A stretch of DNA of 64,000 nt from Pararhizobium gei (GTDB lineage: Bacteria; Pseudomonadota; Alphaproteobacteria; Rhizobiales; Rhizobiaceae). Positions 41,701-50,708 of the stretch are shown piece by piece. Positions within the stretch are counted from its first letter, which is position 1; the number at the start of each line of letters is the position of its first letter. The notes under the pieces were generated by a model, which made no database searches, was not told the origin of the DNA, and saw nothing but the letters and a program-made list of their open reading frames with translations. The position numbers were made by a program, and so were the translations under genes. The DNA is taken from NCBI RefSeq assembly GCF_029223885.1, contig NZ_CP119409.1:62001-126000 (forward strand). The letters are read 5' to 3'.

Positions 41701-42321
41701 AAGCAGCCGTTCAAGGCCGGTATCGTCGGCAAGATCAAGCACGGTTGCGAAGGCTTCGGTCAGAACCCGGTCGTTCTCGCTTGCCGTTGCAGTCAGAAGC
41801 GCGCGGCGGGCATCGGCCAGAAGCGTTGCTGAAGCCCGGTCGTCAAGCACTGAAAAATGCCCGGCGACATTGGCCTCCAGCGGAAACTGATGCAGAAGCG
41901 CTTCGCAGAATGCGTGGATGGTCTGAATTTTCAGCCCGCCCGGAGTTTCCAAAGCGCGGGCAAACAGGCGGCGGGCCTCCTGACGCTTGAGAAGGTCCGG
42001 GCGCTCGCCCTCGACAGCGGCAATTCTGTCGTCCAGCGTCTCGTCGTCCAGCGTGACCCATTCGGCCAGCCGTTCGAAGACGCGGTTGGACATTTCCGAC
42101 GCCGCCGCCTTGGTATAGGTCAGGCAGAGAATTGCCGATGGCCGGCAGCCGGAGAGCAGCAGCCTGATAACGCGCTGCGTCAGCACATGGGTTTTTCCCG
42201 ACCCGGCATTGGCGGAGACCCAGGCGGAGCGGGTGGGATCCGACGCCAGAGCCTGCTTGGCTGACGTCCAGTCGAGCCACGCCTTTGGTGAGGGATCCGA
42301 AGGGCCGAAATCCTCATCCAT
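38761..42321 (-). CDS. addA: Double-strand break repair helicase-nuclease AddA
   Basis: 1186 residues from ATG 42321 (MDEDFGPSDPSPKAW), overlapping the addB stop by eight bases and preceded by GAGG; ATGs at 42336 and 42390 are alternatives. UvrD-like motifs: Walker A ANAGSGKTHVL, CLTYTKAAASEM, DEAQDTSPIQW, VGDEKQSIYSFQGA, MTVHAAKGLEAPVVFL and VGMTRAADRL. The C-terminal RecB-type nuclease has GRIDRLA and LADFKT. With AddB it resects DNA ends for RecA loading. Confidence 0.95.
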   Translation of the reverse strand: MDEDFGPSDPSPKAWLDWTSAKQALASDPTRSAWVSANAGSGKTHVLTQRVIRLLLSGCRPSAILCLTYTKAAASEMSNRVFERLAEWVTLDDETLDDRIAAVEGERPDLLKRQEARRLFARALETPGGLKIQTIHAFCEALLHQFPLEANVAGHFSVLDDRASATLLADARRALLTATASENDRVLTEAFATVLDLADDTGLERLLAAIVANRAAIQDFLDDARQRGGIDAGLRQALSLGTHETVETATAGFWPLAGLNGDALERYIGIALSAGGAKVSDFAQGLRAVTIVADPLQRYTLLRDLFYTQGGKLRADSAFMSKAIRDRAPDLEPLVYAARDHIVAATERLNLVSMFEATKAALVLADRLNGDYEDIKKSRSQLDFDDLINRTAALLLRGDVSRWVHYKLDQGIDHILVDEAQDTSPIQWSIIKSLAEDFFSGETARGGNRTLFAVGDEKQSIYSFQGAQPERFSEESIETEQRVRAGGRAFSPIRLQLSFRSTEDVLTAVDRVFENPAHARGLSARRDAVVHASNRIGHPGRVEVWDAIAPAATLHEEDWTAAFDATPEDAPANILAQRIAAVLFEWIGKETIIEKGLARPMQPGDVIVLVRKRDAFVNALTRALKTSRNIPVAGADRLVLTNHIAVQDLLALGRFLLMPQDDLSLAAVLKSPLFNLNEDNVRDLAVGRPLGETVWQRLCNAGAEEKGGYHEAVAVLKRYQKLSRNLPVYDLYAQILGHDGGRAAFLGRLGTEVSDILDEFLSFALDHEKNGLPGLQAFISGLEMEAPTVKREQDKDRNEIRIMTVHAAKGLEAPVVFLIDGGGKAFHVQHIAGLRLIRPGEHAGTVPLPLWRPPGAASNSLIDADTQRLKDSAEEEYRRLLYVGMTRAADRLIVCGYQGKRPNPDSWHAMVTASLSADPRGRGTARRFTAGNQEWTGYLWQVDAVARPLGLAENTGAPTENRTPLPAALKLPLPPQRRLPRPLSPSGAGVVIDEGDGDIVVGSALFSDKPAANRSLLRGALLHRLLQVLPSFPAEERRAAAERYVLRSVPRWSSDQRQALIAVVLQVIEEDSLRTLFSQVGRAEVSVMGTLKLGQRNFAVSGRIDRLAVSKDTVTLADFKTTRDVPSSPQAVPLVYRAQLAIYRELLKPLYPDHGFDCILIYTEGPAVITVPPELLDASLVELATK

Positions 42322-45300
42322 CACTGTCACCCTCATCGCCTTCCGCGGTCGCCCATTCCGCCACACGGGCAAGGTGGTCGTATTCGCCACCGTAATCGCG
42401 CTCCTTCTGGACGATCACCCGGGATGTGAAGCCAAGCTTGCCGCTCATCAAGGCGGCCAGGAGCCCGACAAGCTCCTTCAGGGACTCGTCGGCCAGCTGC
42501 TCGGCCGATTTTGTCTCGGTATTCGCCCGGGCCTTGGCAAGCTCGTTGTTGACCTCCTCGGGGGCGAAGCGCTCGCCGGGCTTCAGCCTGATATAAAGGA
42601 GGGACTGCGGAGGGCGCGCGCCGATCGCCTGAAACGCGCCGGCCTTCAGCGCTGCCGCTTCCAGCGCCAGTTGCGGATCGAGAAGGGTGCGCGCTTCTTT
42701 CACCGAGGGGCTCAATCCCGTCTTGTAATCGATGATAACGGCGCTGCCATCGCCCAGGAGATCGATACGATCGGCAATACCGGTCAGTTTGATATCGGCA
42801 ACACCGGTCTCCATCGCGGCATAAAGCTCGGTATAGGATTTGCGGATGTCGCCGTGACGGGCTTTTTCCCATTCGATAAAAGCCTTTCCGACTGCCGCAA
42901 AGCGTGGCCGCCAGACAATATCGATATGGGGCGGGAGCGCCTGTTCATCAAACGCCTCGGCAATGAGCCGGCTCATTTCTTCCTGCGCTACCGCAGATGC
43001 GGGATCGAGTTTGGCGCGAATGAAGCGCTCGACGATCTTGTGGTAGAGCGTGCCCCGCTCGGCCGCCCCGGGATCGCGGTTGAACGGATCGATCGGCAAA
43101 AGACGCAGGACACGTTTGGCGTAAACGGCATAGGGATCGCGCCGCAGTCTTGCGACCTCGCTGAAGGAGTAGCTGCGGGGCTGCTGTTCGGGCACAGGGC
43201 GTGGTTCCGGCCGCGGCGCAAGCGGCTGGGACACGCCTTCGTCGAGCATGGCGGCCCATTGCAGATAGGTCTTGCCCCGCCCACCAAGGAGCGCTGAGAA
43301 GCGTGGCCCGCCAACGGCAAGCAGCCGCTGCAGCCAGCGGGAAGCGACCGTTGGGGCGGCGCCCTTGCGCATCGCCCGTGTCAGGATCAGCTTGCGTGCG
43401 CCGCAGGCCATTTGGAAATCATGCGCCAGTTGTCCGACCCGCCGCTCCGGCGGCTCGAGACCGATCGCGCTCTTCATGGTTCGCGACAGAAAAGGGTCAT
43501 TGGCCGACTGGCCCGGCCAGACACCCTCGTTCATGCCCCCGAGAACGACAAGATCGACGCTCTGAAGGCGTGACTCAAGCGCACCGAAGATAAAGACGCG
43601 AGGATGGCGCAGGGCACGTGGCTTGATCGCCTCGCTGGCTGTGAGCGCCTCGACGATATCGCTCCATTGCGGACCGTCGGCAGTCATCTGGCCATCCGTG
43701 TCGATTACGGAGCGCAGTAGGTTCGCCAGTGCTTCCCCGCCTTCCCCGGACCAGAGACCCCCAAGGCTCCCGCGCTCGTCCACCGCAACGGCTTCAAGCG
43801 CTTGACCGGTCTTTTCGGCCCATTCCGAAAGCGTGAAGGCCGCCGTCAAGCCACGTCCGCTTTTGTGATGGCGCACGAGCGTGCCTGCCAACGGTTCGAC
43901 AGCCGCGTCTATCCGCTTGGCAAGATCACGCGTCCGCCCGAGCATTTCTTCATCGATGCGGCTGCGCCATTCCGGCAGCCGGCGCTCACTCCCATGGCGG
44001 TCGAATGTCTCATCAAGGAGGGTTTCCAGCTCGGAAATATCCGCGCTGCCCGTGCCGCCTCGCAACGCTAGAAGCTCGAGCATGGCGGCGGCTTGCACCA
44101 TTTCGTCCACTGCCAATCCGAACCGCGCCAGCGGATGCTTCAGCAGGCCGGCGATCGGGACGGCATCGCCGGGTCTGAAAGCCGCTTCCAGAAGAAGGCG
44201 CAAAAGCGTTCCCGGACCTGTCGCCGAAAGCGGCGTGCCGGCAGAATCGTCGGCTTCTATGCCGAAACGCAGAAGCTCCGCCGCTACGCGCCGGGCCAGT
44301 TCGCGATCCGGCGTAATCAGGGCGGCCTGGCTGTCCTCGTCGTCGTGCAAAGCCAGACGAAGCGCGATCGCAATGGCCGTTGCTTCCTCGCGCTCGCTGG
44401 GTGTCTCGATTATCGCCACATCGGCAAAGGCCTGCTCCAGTCGGTTGCGGTCGACCATATCCCGGATCGTCGTCCAGCTGCTGGTTGCCTGAACCGGCAG
44501 GAGGGCCTGCGACAGTATCAAGGCCCGATAGTCGAGATTGTCCTGTCCGGTGCCGAGCGACCGCACCTCGCGACGTTCGATCCCCATGCGTTTCAGGAGC
44601 TTGAACAGTCCATATTGCGGATGGCTGCGACCGGTCGTATCCGGGCGCCCGGAAATGCCCTGCGCCTCGGGGGCGATCATCATCCATTCGATGTCGCTCA
44701 TTGTCTGGTCGAGACCGGGCAGAACGATGGCCCCGTTCGGGCGTTTTTGCACCGCGGAGATCAGTCTTGCTGTCGCCGGAATTGAACCGGTGGACCCTGC
44801 GATAATGATCGGACCGGTAACTTTGCCGTCTTCTATGCGCCTGGCTTCCGCCTCGAGAATCGCATTTCGGTGCCGGGCCGGCGACGACTGTCTCAATTCT
44901 TCAAGCCTTGCGGGCCAGTAGACGCGGGCAATCTTGAGAAACTCAAGCGTGAGCTGCCACCAGAGTGCATGCTCGTTCGCATCAAGTGCGTCGAGCATGT
45001 CCCAGTCCAGCTCTTCTGTTTCCATCGCATCGATGATCTCGGACAGGTTGCGGGCCAGCCAGATCGCGTCTGCAGGGCTTGCCGGGGCAATCAGCGGGCT
45101 TTGAGAATGGACATCCAGCACCGCTTTGGGCAACTGGTTGCGCCAGGCAAGGATGAGGCGGCCGAGTTCGATCAGCCGGGCGGTGTTCGGCAGCGGCGGC
45201 GCGAGATCCAGGATGGCGGGAATTTCCGCGTCGAAGAAGCCGCTATCGTCATCCGTCTCGCCCAGAGCCCTGATCATCGGCAGAATGGCCGAACTGCCGC

Positions 45301-45511
45301 CCAGGCAATCGACGAGTTCCGAGCGCAGCACGCGCGCCGACCGGCGTGTCGGAACAAAGATGGTTATCCCGGCGAGCGCCAGAGGATCGCTTTCCGCGTA
45401 GCGAAAACCCGGGATCAGCATGCCCGAGCACAATTGCTCAACCAGCGTCTTCAGAAATGGAAGCCCGGGGGGAATCGTGAAAACATTGGCGGGGACGGCA
45501 GACATGTTCAT
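42314..45511 (-). CDS. addB: Double-strand break repair protein AddB (alphaproteobacterial type)
   Basis: 1065 residues. The N-terminal region has VPTRRSARVLRSEL where Bacillus AddB has a Walker A, so no canonical P-loop is visible, as in the alphaproteobacterial type. The C-terminal RecB-family nuclease has LTGIADRIDLL and VIIDYKTG. No cluster of four iron-sulfur cysteines was seen around it. The start overlaps the upstream gene stop (ATGA) and the end overlaps addA, so nucleotidyltransferase-addB-addA are coupled. Confidence 0.92.
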   Translation of the reverse strand: MNMSAVPANVFTIPPGLPFLKTLVEQLCSGMLIPGFRYAESDPLALAGITIFVPTRRSARVLRSELVDCLGGSSAILPMIRALGETDDDSGFFDAEIPAILDLAPPLPNTARLIELGRLILAWRNQLPKAVLDVHSQSPLIAPASPADAIWLARNLSEIIDAMETEELDWDMLDALDANEHALWWQLTLEFLKIARVYWPARLEELRQSSPARHRNAILEAEARRIEDGKVTGPIIIAGSTGSIPATARLISAVQKRPNGAIVLPGLDQTMSDIEWMMIAPEAQGISGRPDTTGRSHPQYGLFKLLKRMGIERREVRSLGTGQDNLDYRALILSQALLPVQATSSWTTIRDMVDRNRLEQAFADVAIIETPSEREEATAIAIALRLALHDDEDSQAALITPDRELARRVAAELLRFGIEADDSAGTPLSATGPGTLLRLLLEAAFRPGDAVPIAGLLKHPLARFGLAVDEMVQAAAMLELLALRGGTGSADISELETLLDETFDRHGSERRLPEWRSRIDEEMLGRTRDLAKRIDAAVEPLAGTLVRHHKSGRGLTAAFTLSEWAEKTGQALEAVAVDERGSLGGLWSGEGGEALANLLRSVIDTDGQMTADGPQWSDIVEALTASEAIKPRALRHPRVFIFGALESRLQSVDLVVLGGMNEGVWPGQSANDPFLSRTMKSAIGLEPPERRVGQLAHDFQMACGARKLILTRAMRKGAAPTVASRWLQRLLAVGGPRFSALLGGRGKTYLQWAAMLDEGVSQPLAPRPEPRPVPEQQPRSYSFSEVARLRRDPYAVYAKRVLRLLPIDPFNRDPGAAERGTLYHKIVERFIRAKLDPASAVAQEEMSRLIAEAFDEQALPPHIDIVWRPRFAAVGKAFIEWEKARHGDIRKSYTELYAAMETGVADIKLTGIADRIDLLGDGSAVIIDYKTGLSPSVKEARTLLDPQLALEAAALKAGAFQAIGARPPQSLLYIRLKPGERFAPEEVNNELAKARANTETKSAEQLADESLKELVGLLAALMSGKLGFTSRVIVQKERDYGGEYDHLARVAEWATAEGDEGDSDG

Positions 45512-46254
45512 TTTCTGACGCCGAAACGCGTGATTGCCGCTTCAGCCTCACCGATTGCGTCCGGCGTGCCAACCGTCAACCAGTGGCCCTCAAGCAGAAT
45601 GCCGAAAAGCCTTTTCTCGACGATCGCCCTGTCGAAATAGATATTGAGATTGAAGGCGTCGTCCGGGGCACTGGCAAGAAGCCGGCTATGCATGGCAATG
45701 GCTCCGGCATAGACCACAGGGTTCACCATGCCCTCTTGATAGCGTGTCAGCCGACCATCGGCACCCAGAGCAAAATCGAGCTTTCCGTTATGTCCGGTCG
45801 TATCGGCATTGCGGACGCAAAGCAGGGCCATGTCCATGCGGTCGGGATCGAAGAAAGATGCCAGTCTTTCGAGGTTGGAAGTTTCGGCCGGATACTCTCC
45901 CACCCAGAAGAGATCGGCATTCATGACAAGGACCGGTCCCGCTTCAAGCAGCTTCAGTCCCTTGGCCAATCCTCCGCCCGAATTCATCAGAGCGGACCGC
46001 TCGTCGGAGAAAACGATCGCCGGGTGGCTGCGCTGTTTCAGATGCGCTTCCATCTGGTCGGCGAAATGGTGCACATTGACACAGGCGGTCTCGACACCGA
46101 CGGCAGACAGGAGATCGAGAACATAGTCGATCATCGGCTTGCCGGCGATGCGCACCAACGGCTTGGGCATGGTATCGGTGATTGGCCGCAGACGGGTGCC
46201 GAGCCCCGCTGCAAGGATCATGGCATTCTTGATGGGCGGGGGCTTGGTCGGCAT
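45508..46254 (-). CDS. murU: MurU-like nucleotidyltransferase (N-acetylmuramate-1-phosphate uridylyltransferase type)
   Basis: 248 residues from ATG 46252-46254 (MPTKPPPIKNAMIL); an ATG six codons upstream is possible. The sugar-nucleotide pyrophosphorylase fold shows LAAGLGTRLRPITDTMPKPLV at residues 13-33 (in part LAAGLGTRLRP and MPKPLV), NADLFW with the metal aspartate, and MNSGGGLAKG. MurU makes UDP-MurNAc from MurNAc-1-phosphate, bypassing fosfomycin-sensitive synthesis. The upstream neighbour contains an AmgK-like kinase domain, the enzyme that makes its substrate, which supports this assignment over glucose-1-phosphate thymidylyltransferase. Confidence 0.82.
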   Translation of the reverse strand: MPTKPPPIKNAMILAAGLGTRLRPITDTMPKPLVRIAGKPMIDYVLDLLSAVGVETACVNVHHFADQMEAHLKQRSHPAIVFSDERSALMNSGGGLAKGLKLLEAGPVLVMNADLFWVGEYPAETSNLERLASFFDPDRMDMALLCVRNADTTGHNGKLDFALGADGRLTRYQEGMVNPVVYAGAIAMHSRLLASAPDDAFNLNIYFDRAIVEKRLFGILLEGHWLTVGTPDAIGEAEAAITRFGVRK

Positions 46255-46323
46255 GATCGGCGCGCAATCCACAGGTCGGTATCGGATGATTCGCGTCCAA
46301 CCTGTGGCAGCCGGCTTTGTGCG

Positions 46324-47838
46324 TCAAGTTTGATGCGAAGAACCGTCCAGAATTCCCGCCATTCTGCACCAGTCGCGCAGGGGCTCCAATGCCTCGTGTT
46401 GAAGCGCCGTCTGCAGATAAGCGAAAGTTCGCGGCATGTGCCGCATATAGAACGGCTTGCCGTCCCGCTGCATGAGCCTGACCCAGATGCCGGCAAGCTT
46501 GCAATTGCGTTGGGCTGACATCAGGTGCCAGTCACGCCGGAAGAGAGCTTCGTCAAACGAACCGAGGCGATGACGCTCCGAACAATAGAGCGACAGCATG
46601 CGCTCGCGGAGCGCCGGTTCGATCGTGACGCGGGCGTCCTGCGTGATTGAGGCCACGTCATAGGCCGTGGGGCCGATCATCGCGTCCTGGAAATCGATGA
46701 TGCCGATGCGGTCAAAACCCTTACGCTCGCCCCGCCATATGATGTTGGGAGAGTGGAAATCCCGCAGCAGCAGCTTCTTTTCCGCGCTTGCAAGCAGATT
46801 GATCAATCCATCCCAGACAGCGAGATAACTGGCGCGCTCGGCATCGCTTGCCGTCTCGCCACGTTTCCAGGGCAGGTACCAGTCGATCAAAAGGCTTGTC
46901 TCGATTTTCATCGCGGTTCGGTCGAAATCGGGAATGTGATGGCGGAGAGTGGCGGATAGCTGGACAGTCTGCGTCACGGGTAGCGCGTGCAAATGCGAGA
47001 GAACACGGACACTCTCGAGATAGCGCTCCGCGATGGGATCGCCGCCATCGTCCAGAATTCCCGTGCTACCGAGATCCTCGATCAGCAGGATGCCCGATTC
47101 GAGGTCGCTCTTATAAACTTCCGGCGCGCAAAAGCCTTTTGCGCGAATGTCATTGGCGACCGCCACGAACGGTACGACATCTTCGGCAATATGGGCCAGC
47201 TGCTGGTAATATTTGCCGTCCTGCAGGATGGGGCCGGGCGTGTGACGGGCGGAATCCATCAGGATGCGCATCGGCTGTCCGGCGGTGATGATCCGCTCGT
47301 AGGCACGCGCCGAGGCATCGCCGCTCAAATGGCGGCGCTTTGCCTGTCCCCAACCGGCATTTACCAGAAACGTCCTTATGGCAAGGCTCCGCTGGATACG
47401 GGCCAGCGCGGCCGCATCACCGCTGAACGTTATCGTGCGGCCGTCTCCGCTATGCACGAAAGAAGCATCGATTTTCACCTTCGGCAAAGCTGCCTGTGCA
47501 TTTTCTGGCCACTCGACCAGACAGATACCAGCGGCGAGCGCCTCGTCGAAGCCCAGTTCCTCCAGTTCCGAAACATCCGCGAGCCGATAGAGATCGAAAT
47601 GCGCAATGGGGATGCGCAGGTCGTAGCTCTGCACCAGGGTGAATGTCGGGCTTGGCACCTCGAGCGTGTCGTCATCGGCCATGGCGCGTAGCAAAGCGCG
47701 GGCCAGTGTCGATTTTCCTGCCCCGAGATCGCCAGACAGGGCCAGGCAGTCGCCGGGCTTCAGGGCAAGCGCCAGATCCTCGCCGAGCTGAAGCGTTGCC
47801 GCTTCGTCCTTCAGGAAAAGTTCGATGGATTGCATCAT
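46324..47838 (-). CDS. Fusion of TsaE (tRNA t6A ATPase) and AmgK-like sugar kinase
   Basis: 504 residues. Residues 1-150 are TsaE, the ATPase of the t6A tRNA-modification complex: Walker A SGDLGAGKST at 35-44, EVPSPTFTLV and HFDLYRL. Residues 165-500 are an aminoglycoside-phosphotransferase-like kinase with LLLRDFHSPNII (catalytic aspartate and asparagine) and IIDFQDAMIGPTAYD, resembling AmgK, the anomeric N-acetylmuramate/N-acetylglucosamine kinase of cell-wall recycling. The neighbouring MurU-like gene fits AmgK. ATG 47838 overlaps the divL stop (ATGA). Confidence 0.88.
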   Translation of the reverse strand: MMQSIELFLKDEAATLQLGEDLALALKPGDCLALSGDLGAGKSTLARALLRAMADDDTLEVPSPTFTLVQSYDLRIPIAHFDLYRLADVSELEELGFDEALAAGICLVEWPENAQAALPKVKIDASFVHSGDGRTITFSGDAAALARIQRSLAIRTFLVNAGWGQAKRRHLSGDASARAYERIITAGQPMRILMDSARHTPGPILQDGKYYQQLAHIAEDVVPFVAVANDIRAKGFCAPEVYKSDLESGILLIEDLGSTGILDDGGDPIAERYLESVRVLSHLHALPVTQTVQLSATLRHHIPDFDRTAMKIETSLLIDWYLPWKRGETASDAERASYLAVWDGLINLLASAEKKLLLRDFHSPNIIWRGERKGFDRIGIIDFQDAMIGPTAYDVASITQDARVTIEPALRERMLSLYCSERHRLGSFDEALFRRDWHLMSAQRNCKLAGIWVRLMQRDGKPFYMRHMPRTFAYLQTALQHEALEPLRDWCRMAGILDGSSHQT

Positions 47839-50315
47839 TCCGCCGCTTGAAATTGTGGCAGGTTACCGGACGGAATGCGGCAGGTTACCTCAGTCCCTTC
47901 GCCCTCGCGGCTGCGGATCGACACCGTGCCGCGATGCAGGCCGACGAAGCTTTCGACGATCGACAGCCCCAGACCGGCGCCGCCGTGCTGTCCATGGCTC
48001 TCGAAGCGGTTGAACACGGTATCGAGAATGTCCTGTGGAATGCCGGGGCCGGTATCGGTGATGCTGAAAAGGAAATCGCTGCCATCGCGCCGGCATTTTA
48101 GGCGTATGATGCTGTCATCAGGCGCAAAATTCGCGGCATTCGTCAGGAGCTTGATTAGAATCTGTTTCAATCGCTGATGATCGGCAACAAAAAGACCGAG
48201 ACTGTCAGGCGCGTCGATGCGCAGGATAACGGCGCTTTCCTGCAAACGGTCGGCCATCTGGAGGGAGATTTCGTCCAGGAAATCGGTGAGATTGATTTCC
48301 GAGAGATCCAGCTCGACGATTCCGGCATCGACAGTGGCGAGATCGAGAATATCGTTGACGATGGTCAACAGAAGAGAGGAGGACGTGGATATGTGATCGA
48401 CATATTCCGCCTGCCGCTCGGTCAGCGTGCCAAAAGCCGGAGTTTTCAGAAGATCGGCGAAGCCGATGATGTTGGTCAAGGGTGACCGTAGTTCGTAGGA
48501 AACATGCTGCACGAAATCGTTCTTTAAATGGTCTGCCATTTGCAGCGCTTCGTTTTTTTCGGTCAGCGCACGCTCTACCTTAGCGCTGTCGGTAATGTTG
48601 ACGAAGGTCAGCATGGTCTGCGCATTCGGCAGCGGGATAACGGCGAAGTCAAGGATGAGCCCGGTGCGCAGTTCCAGAACGCCCTGGCTGGATGGTCTCT
48701 CGTCGTCGAAGCTGGTGATCAGTTGAGCGAAACGCTTCCACCCGTCCGGGTGGTCGTACGACGCGGAACACGCCTGCTCGATGGTGCGGATGTGGGTTCC
48801 GGGTTTGACTTCGGCTTCGCTTACGCCCCAGAGCGCGCGAAAGGCGGGATTGGACAGTTTGACACGTCCGTCCGGACCGAACACGGCGACACCTTCCGAA
48901 AGATGGTCGATGGTTTCCCCCTGGACCTGAACCAGCGTGTTGTAGCGCGTTTCGAGATCGACCTTTTCCGTCAGGTTCTCGAAGACCCAGGTAGCGCCGC
49001 CCTGCGGCCGCGCGGTGGCAAACACACGCAGCGTCTGGCCGTTCGGGAGATGCCAGAGATCGGACTGCGTATCGAGCGCCTGGTAAACCGCGAGCGCATT
49101 CTCCTTCCACTGTTTCCAGTTGAGCTGCTCCGGCAGGGTGCCTGCAGCGCGCAGACGGTCGAGGATTTCGCCATTGGTCGGTTTGCGTTCGAGAAAACCC
49201 ATATCCAGCTGCCATAGCCGCTGAAAGGCCTGGTTGTAGAATTGCAGACGCTGGTTACCGTCGAAAGTCGCAACCGGCGTGGCGAGCTGATCCAAGGTCT
49301 CGGCATGACTTTTCAGCGTCCGGTTGAGTTCCTCGCGCACGGTCTCGACGTCCGAGACATTGATCGCCATGCCTGCCGATCCGCCAGCGCTCTTCGCATC
49401 CACCACCTCGTAAAAGGCCCGATTGCCGCGCACTACGGCGGACAGCTTTTCGCGATAGGGCGAATCATAGGTGCTCAGCGCGCGGATCTTTTCGCGGTTC
49501 ACCGTTGCCAGAAGCTCGCGGCTTTCCCGGATGGCGGTTGCCGGATCAGCCGCCTCGACGGCTTCGGCATAGGCCTGGTTGACCCAGATCAACGACCCGT
49601 CCGCTCCGCGCTGCCACACAGGAAGGTCCGTCGCGTCGAGCAGGGTGTGCAATCCGGAGATCGAGCTGCGCAGACGATCCCGTTCCAGCTTCATTTCGGC
49701 GAGCTCTGCGCGAAGATTGTTGAGTGCCACAAAACGGACGAAGGCTCGGCCGCCAGAAACGCGTCCTTGCGTTTCGATAATCTCGCCGCGGATCGTCTCG
49801 ACCACGAGATCGAAGCTCTGGGCGGCCGAACGCAGATGCTCGACGGCCTTCTCCAGTTCGGAAGCGGATTGTGCTTTCAGCCATCGTCCGAAAGCCAGAA
49901 AATTCCGGTCGTCCTGCGGCGCACCTGTTTCAGCCGGCAATTGGCCAAGAAATTCCGGCTTGGTTGCAAGCCCCTCCCAGACGACGATGCGGCGGTTCTT
50001 GTCGGCAATCAGCGCCTGGAAGCGCGAGATGCGATGATTGGCATCGGACAGCGCCGCGTTCAACTCGCGATTGTCGGTCTCGATATTGCCGCGCTGGCGG
50101 ATCAGCCAGATGGCCGAAATCATGGCGGCCGAAATGACGCCGATCAGAACGGAAAATGTGACGATCTCGGCGGATTGGAAGACACCTGTCGCCATGAGGC
50201 CGCCCGGTGCGGCAAAAGCCGGAGGCGTGCAGGCGATGATCGCCGAGCTGCTGAGAAACCATCGCATCAGAGATGGAATCCGGTCGGCAACCCGCTTTAA
50301 AGGACCTGTTTCCAT
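47835..50315 (-). CDS. divL: DivL-type tyrosine-box histidine kinase homologue
   Basis: 826 residues. Membrane segments at about 18-38 and 50-72, then a coiled coil, several PAS-like domains (about 222-320, 335-450, 465-575) and a C-terminal kinase module. In the DHp helix the phosphoacceptor position is tyrosine: FVQHVSYELRSPL, with Tyr607 where histidine is normal. ATP-binding motifs remain (ILIKLLTNAANF, DTGPGIP, GAGLGLSI). This is the hallmark of DivL, the Caulobacter protein that senses DivK and controls CckA and so CtrA. The end overlaps the tsaE fusion gene. Confidence 0.92.
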   Translation of the reverse strand: METGPLKRVADRIPSLMRWFLSSSAIIACTPPAFAAPGGLMATGVFQSAEIVTFSVLIGVISAAMISAIWLIRQRGNIETDNRELNAALSDANHRISRFQALIADKNRRIVVWEGLATKPEFLGQLPAETGAPQDDRNFLAFGRWLKAQSASELEKAVEHLRSAAQSFDLVVETIRGEIIETQGRVSGGRAFVRFVALNNLRAELAEMKLERDRLRSSISGLHTLLDATDLPVWQRGADGSLIWVNQAYAEAVEAADPATAIRESRELLATVNREKIRALSTYDSPYREKLSAVVRGNRAFYEVVDAKSAGGSAGMAINVSDVETVREELNRTLKSHAETLDQLATPVATFDGNQRLQFYNQAFQRLWQLDMGFLERKPTNGEILDRLRAAGTLPEQLNWKQWKENALAVYQALDTQSDLWHLPNGQTLRVFATARPQGGATWVFENLTEKVDLETRYNTLVQVQGETIDHLSEGVAVFGPDGRVKLSNPAFRALWGVSEAEVKPGTHIRTIEQACSASYDHPDGWKRFAQLITSFDDERPSSQGVLELRTGLILDFAVIPLPNAQTMLTFVNITDSAKVERALTEKNEALQMADHLKNDFVQHVSYELRSPLTNIIGFADLLKTPAFGTLTERQAEYVDHISTSSSLLLTIVNDILDLATVDAGIVELDLSEINLTDFLDEISLQMADRLQESAVILRIDAPDSLGLFVADHQRLKQILIKLLTNAANFAPDDSIIRLKCRRDGSDFLFSITDTGPGIPQDILDTVFNRFESHGQHGGAGLGLSIVESFVGLHRGTVSIRSREGEGTEVTCRIPSGNLPQFQAAE

Positions 50316-50640
50316 GGCTTGCTTGCTTTCCCGTTAACCGCATGGCGCATCCGCCCGGAAAACCGAATCGGAGCGCGCCTGTGCGTATTCAACACCGTGA
50401 ACCGTGCCCAGACCTTTCGGCAGGAACGGTCCGGCTTCAAAATCCGGTCGCAAATCGCCACGCTATGCCAAATCGAAATCCTGCACTGGGCAGGCCTCGT
50501 TCAATTCCGATTGCAGCCCGGTGTCTGCCTGCCGCGTAAACGACAGACGTCCCATTCGTGACGCGTCTGTTCCGCATCTTCGCCTCGAATCGGTGTGCCA
50601 AAAACATACGCTTTTGATGATTCAGCGGGAAGGCCGCGGT
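50316..50640. other. Gene-free region upstream of divL
   Basis: 325 bp between the divL start and the ahcY terminator. It should hold the divL promoter. No coding frame with recognisable content, repeat or clear operator was seen. Confidence 0.5.
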
Positions 50641-50681
50641 AAAAAAAGAGGCCGTGATCTCTGTTCAAGATCACGACCTCT
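50641..50681 (-). terminator. Terminator of ahcY
   Basis: GAGGCCGTGATC / GATCACGACCTC, a 12-bp stem with one mismatch and a nine-base loop; the A7 run at 50641-50647 becomes the T run on the minus strand. It begins 28 bp beyond the ahcY stop. Confidence 0.9.
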
Positions 50682-50708
50682 ATATGTTGTGGATTATCCG
50701 GGTAAGAA

